Shown piece after piece: positions 60,030-64,000 of a DNA stretch of 64,000 bases (its first letter is position 1; each line of letters opens with the position of its first letter). This DNA is from Chiua virens (lineage: Eukaryota > Basidiomycota > Agaricomycetes > Boletales > Boletaceae), in assembly GCA_019787685.1 (NCBI GenBank), contig JAHNUO010000063.1:1-64000 (forward strand), written 5' to 3'. The translations under genes were made by a program, and so were the position numbers. Under the pieces are notes generated by a model. That model had not been told where the DNA came from and searched no databases. It was given only the letters and a program-made list of their open reading frames with translations.

Positions 60030-61478
60030 GGGTGCCTTGAATAGTGTTCGTTCTTTGGATCTCTGTGTGATCACAATTTCCTTCCCATACATATATGAAC
60101 TCCATCTGTAACTGTAATTCCTCATCCTCTACCTCCTCCTGAGCCCGCTTTTGGAGAGCATCGAATTCGTCATTTCTGAAATCGGGAAGTTGGCGGAACT
60201 GGTCTCCAAGAGTCTAAATCAACCACATCTGAACAATCACCGTTTTTCGACCCATCTCCTTTCGAATCGGGTCTTTGAAAAGTGACAAATGTATGAATAA
60301 TCTCTCCATAGCCAATCGATGAGACATACCTTCCGGCCATGTTCCTATTGGAAGGAAGAATGGCTTGATGTCACCTTTCTCGAAAAGTGGAGCGCTCCCT
60401 GAGCTGTCTTTGCTGTTGTAAATCACGTGCTCGAGTTCATGAGCTATGGACCATGATTTGGGTTGTTCATCAAGCGTCTTCGAACGAGGGATGTGCAGGA
60501 GCTTGTCCAGCAAATGATCAACTTCGGCAAGTGCTGGACCGCACTTCTGCAGTTTCCTCGAGATAGACTGGTCAGGCTCGAAGAAAACAAGGAATCCTCC
60601 TTTAGTGAAGAGGAATGAGAAAAAGGGATGGATAATGCGGAAAAACAGGCAAACCTGGGTAGAGAATACGATGTATTTTGATCATAAGCTCGCTTCTATC
60701 TGGAATCTGGGAGGAGTCAGTGGGTTGAATCGTTTTGACATGGTGTATGCCGCGTGCACTTGGTACTGCGCACATCTGGATACAATCAAAAGACACGTCT
60801 TCAAAAGGTAGGCCTTGTTCTGGGTTGCGAGCGGTTTTGTCATAAGATCAAAAATTAACAAATGCCTAACATATTGATGTCGTGCTGAATGAACGCGACG
60901 AATGGGGGTGGGGCCACAATTCTGGTGGAATATAGGATTCATTTCCTGCAGGCCAGCAAGATAAACGTGACTTACGAAGGCTTGGATATATCAAGTCCAA
61001 TGACTCTAGCGTTTGGGAATTCATTTGCCATCTTTATGTTTGGCATGAAAATCGAAAGCTCGAAACGTTGACTGAACGACACGTACGTCTAAGACCCAGT
61101 GACTACTTCCACAGAAAATGTCCAAGACATCCCGAACGTCTTCCAAATTACGGGTCAGTTGAGAACCAGGGATCATTCACTGCTGTCCTACCGGTTTCAT
61201 GGGGAGGAACTAGATAATTCCCTCCTAGTACGGTAACATAGACAATCAGTTCAGTGCCAACGATGAACACTGGAAAGGCGTGTACCTATAAGGTTCCACA
61301 AGACGTCATTCAATAACCCCAGGTGTTCATGTTCGGTCAGGTCATTCCTATACAACACTTCATAGTCAGCAGGTGCGAGTATGCTACTCGTAGAACTCGA
61401 CTCACGGCAAACGGTAGTTACTATCTGTGCCGTGATATTTGCACATCTCGAATGGCGATAAGCATGCAACTTCGACAC
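60030..61478 (-). CDS. unrecognised multi-exon gene with an HExxH motif
   Basis: Minus-strand exons that look genuine are 61478-61251 (SSSILAPADYEVLYRNDLTE, LLNDVLWNLIG), 60600-60240 (SISRKLQKCGPALAEVDHLL, then KSWSIAHELEHVIYNSKDSS and FFLPIGTWPEG) and 60200-60030 (GDQFRQLPDFRNDEFDALQK, an acidic Gln-rich helix). Only part of each lies in a long ORF, so exon borders are approximate. The sequence H-E-L-E-H matches the HExxH zinc-protease motif, but no further ligand or family is recognisable and it could be chance. Neighbours give no clue. Confidence 0.45.
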
Positions 61479-62467
61479 CTCTTCGTCGGCTACATGTGTT
61501 GAAATGGAGATGCTGTTGGCAGTGCGAGTGATGAGAAAGCGCTGTGCTGCCGCATCAAGATAAAGTATGTATTGAACTTGGCGGAAGCGGCAAAGGATGA
61601 TTCACTGTTGGGGAAAGTAATATAAGCCCTGTCTTATCACCTACGTGTCGTCGTGTCGTCAAAGTCTACAACAAAGATCGGGTTCAAGGCGTGTCAATGG
61701 GCACTCCTCGGAGGCAAGGCGAGGCTACTGTTGAAACTGCCTCGGCCATCCCCGAAGGGACCCAACTTACTTACATAATGGTGAGACTTGAATTTACTCA
61801 CCACTTCGATCCAAGTCACCAGTAAGTAATCCTCATTCGAATGCTTTCCACCGGCAATTTACTCATAGGGAAGATGTGGGTTGATAATCATATTGAAGCT
61901 AGTTCCATTGTGCTCTGATGCTGTGCAGCTCGCATTAGATCCATATAATCACCATCACCATCAAAATCGAGTTTCCATCTCGATCCGGGTTGCCAACTTG
62001 GAGACAGATAAGTATGGACGACCATCGGGAATATGGCGATGAGCTGGAGGTAACCAAGGATACAGAGCACCCTGATCAAACCTTACTCACATTATAATAT
62101 TATCATACTTGTATGTACTTTCTAATGCACCATTTGTATGTGTTGAAAATGCTTCGGATGGCTCGTCGAATGCAGTCGCATAAGTTGGGATCGAGCAAAA
62201 ACATATCTGAGGAGCGCATTCTGACGACGTGGATTGTCTTAATTTGGGAAGCTGGCGGTTATATTCCATATTTGTACATATTAGGTTTCTGCTGTGCTGC
62301 CAATACCCTTAACCCACCAAGATCTGCGGCTTGGAGCACCCGCCATCCTCAGTTTCATTCGACATCCGAAGCTCAAAGTATTCCTGATTTTGGTGAGTAG
62401 AAACCTGTTCAATAGTAGCTCCTTTCTGACTAGAGGAGGCTTTGGTAGTGAAACTGCGGCCTTTGAC
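61479..62467. other. intergenic, nothing recognised
   Basis: Small ORFs on both strands without family resemblance. No repeat seen. Confidence 0.35.
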
Positions 62468-62636
62468 ATGTCCACTGATACATTTGGTGTGAATCAGCAG
62501 AGTGCTCAAGCAAGCAAGTACTCTCCTCTCTGCGTGATACAAGCTGATAGCAGAGTGACTAGTTGGTTCCACTACACCGGAGCTCTGCCATGCATTGCAG
62601 CAGCATGGCTGCCGCCTTGAGCACCTCGAGTCTGAC

Positions 62637-62963
62637 ATGGCGTCGGTCAAATCAGACGTGAAAACCCTCAAATCAGATGTGAAAACCCTCAAATCGGACC
62701 TGGGAGAGATGAAATCGAGTCTTGCGGATGTTGGAACCAATGTAGTGGCCATTCAAAGAGTTGTGGATGCCACATATGACTATGTGAAGGCGTCTCTCGA
62801 TATGAAAGCCAGTGGACGAGATGTACGGGACCTTGGGAATAGGATTGAGATGCTGGAGGACAGGGTGAATGAAAGAATGCAGGAGGTGGTCAAGCAGCAG
62901 CTTGAGGCAACTCAGACGTCCCTCCTCGAACGCATCATGGCCATAGTTAGAGTGCGTAGTTAG
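62637..62963 (+). CDS. coiled-coil protein, short
   Basis: From ATG 62637 the frame encodes MASVKSDVKTLKSD, with a repeated heptad-like unit (VKTLKSD twice, from a perfect 21-bp tandem repeat near 62660-62700), then GEMKSSLADVGTNVVAIQRV and EMLEDRVNERMQEVVKQQLE, ending RVRS at TAG (62961-62963). The regular spacing of Leu/Val/Met predicts a coiled coil. An upstream exon starting at ATG 62468 (MSTDTFGVNQQSAQAS) could be joined by an intron ending ttgcag at 62600, but the phases do not fit the obvious donor. Function unknown. Confidence 0.5.
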   Translation: MASVKSDVKTLKSDVKTLKSDLGEMKSSLADVGTNVVAIQRVVDATYDYVKASLDMKASGRDVRDLGNRIEMLEDRVNERMQEVVKQQLEATQTSLLERIMAIVRVRS

Positions 62964-63561
62964 ATTGCAATGCATAAAAGGGCACTAAGGAGCAGTCAGT
63001 GGACTCGGATACGATCTGGTAACTGAATGGACATGCCTAATTTGTTCTCAACACGGAAGTGCTTGGTGGAAATCTTGTCGTTTGCTGGGCTTGCGAAGAC
63101 TGCAGCCTCAGGGTCCTTGATTAGGACCGTCATCTCAACGCGCGGTGGGCATCACCAAATTTGCCAAGTGACGATAATAGACAAATATAATCATTGTCTA
63201 CATAGCAACGCTGGACGTTCGCCAGCGGGAATATATTTTTTCGCAGCAGGAGTACACGAGGTGAGCCCTTGTGAGGGCCGGGGATGATGACTATGAATTT
63301 TTGGGATCCCCTGATACAGGTTGACATTTTGGCAGCACCGCCATGCAAAGGGGTCAATTGGTCGCAGCTTGCGACCCCTTCAAATAACCAATCTGCCGCT
63401 GAGAGAGAGTCGAGTCACGTGGCCCAGCACACGTGCAGCATGACTTGCCCTGTATACTGCAGTACCAGCGGCAGTGGTTACCACGCACCGCGCAGTTTGA
63501 TCGACTCGGACTTGGTTACACTTACACCTGACAGAAGGCCTCAAGGTCTCATATATCTCAA
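62964..63561. other. intergenic, nothing recognised
   Basis: It presumably includes the promoter of the gene starting at 63562. Overlapping ORFs have no family resemblance. Confidence 0.35.
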
Positions 63562-64000
63562 ATGCAGAGCCCCATCTTGGATGAGGCTTTTAACTCAGAC
63601 TCTGTCAGAGAACACGCTAAACCCGATGGTATGGATGAAACCCAAGTAACCACATCTGACTCTGAGTCTTTCTTGAAAGACTCGTCCAGAAAATTGGACT
63701 TTGATTTGATTTTTCAAGTTCGTCTCGCGTTTGCAGAGCAACACTGCAAAAGTCACAGTAAGTTTCACTTTCCCTGGATCCTTTTTTTTGGGAAGGAAAC
63801 ATACCTCTTAGGCATGCCCCTGGATGACAGTGACAACCTGAGTAATGATGGGGATTCCTCGTGCCAAAGCACATCCTCGGCCGTTCCTACACGGGCAAAC
63901 TCAATGTCCCCAAAGCCTGCAGAGTGCACTCCTACTGGGCACATGCGTAGCTCAACATTCGGTAATCATCATTGGACCACGATCCACGAGAACACGACGC
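63562..64000 (+). CDS. 5' part of an unrecognised gene running off the window
   Basis: ATG 63562 opens a frame MQSPILDEAFNSDSVREHAK ... SRKLDFDLIFQVRLAFAEQH that ends at a consensus GTAAGT donor (63758). After a 54-nt intron ending cctcttag (63811) the frame continues in phase: SMPLDDSDNLSNDGDSSCQS and on to the window edge with no stop. Ser/Asp-rich, no domain visible. The clean phase match across the intron supports a real gene. The predicted frame is not the longest ORF here; two longer overlapping ORFs lack such support. Confidence 0.5.
   Translation, partial: MQSPILDEAFNSDSVREHAKPDGMDETQVTTSDSESFLKDSSRKLDFDLIFQVRLAFAEQHCKSHSKFHFPWILFFGKETYLLGMPLDDSDNLSNDGDSSCQSTSSAVPTRANSMSPKPAECTPTGHMRSSTFGNHHWTTIHENTT

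Overview
This is nuclear DNA of a filamentous basidiomycete fungus, most likely an Agaricomycete. A Ceratobasidiaceae or Rhizoctonia-like genome would fit, but I infer that from gene style and mobile-element content, not from a marker gene. The eukaryotic signs are dense short introns (about 45-60 nt, GT..AG), several genes that read through only after splicing, and fungal housekeeping families. All exon models were read by eye.

Left half (about 1-37 kb): mostly ordinary gene space. It holds a very long Ser-rich conserved protein on the minus strand (1211-7378), a type I metacaspase (minus, about 8168-10161), an HNH-nuclease gene flanked by two ~197-bp direct repeats, a full-length QDE-1-type RNA-dependent RNA polymerase of the RNA-silencing pathway, and a single-pass membrane protein. 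These are followed by a small Pro/Ser-rich protein, a mitochondrial-type glutamyl-tRNA synthetase, the N-end-rule E3 ligase UBR1, a divergently paired TRAPP subunit (Trs33/TRAPPC6), a Ser/Pro-rich acidic protein and a GRGG-repeat (DUF3602-like) protein.

Middle (about 37.4-50.6 kb): a graveyard of mobile elements. From left to right there is a Plavaka-like transposon protein remnant, a RecQ-type helicase remnant and a Ty3/gypsy-type element (5' LTR, gag, retropepsin fragment). The gag of that element is split by a solo LTR of its own family, which contains a solo LTR of a second family, which contains a solo LTR of a third family. Each insertion has its own target-site duplication. A tyrosine-recombinase (DIRS/Ngaro-like) retrotransposon follows on the minus strand. 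It is itself interrupted by a second copy of LTR family A.

Right part (about 50.6-64 kb): an AT-rich stretch leads into a multi-exon plus-strand gene (51824-56253). It has Cys/His zinc-finger-like motifs, an acidic linker and a C-terminal domain whose conserved residues look like a divergent tyrosine recombinase, with no reverse transcriptase. This is the best candidate here for an undescribed element. It is followed by a non-autonomous hAT-type element with an 8-bp target duplication, a small foldback, a truncated and frameshifted recyclin-1-like gene, an unrecognised gene carrying an HExxH motif, a coiled-coil ORF and the 5' end of a gene that runs off the window.
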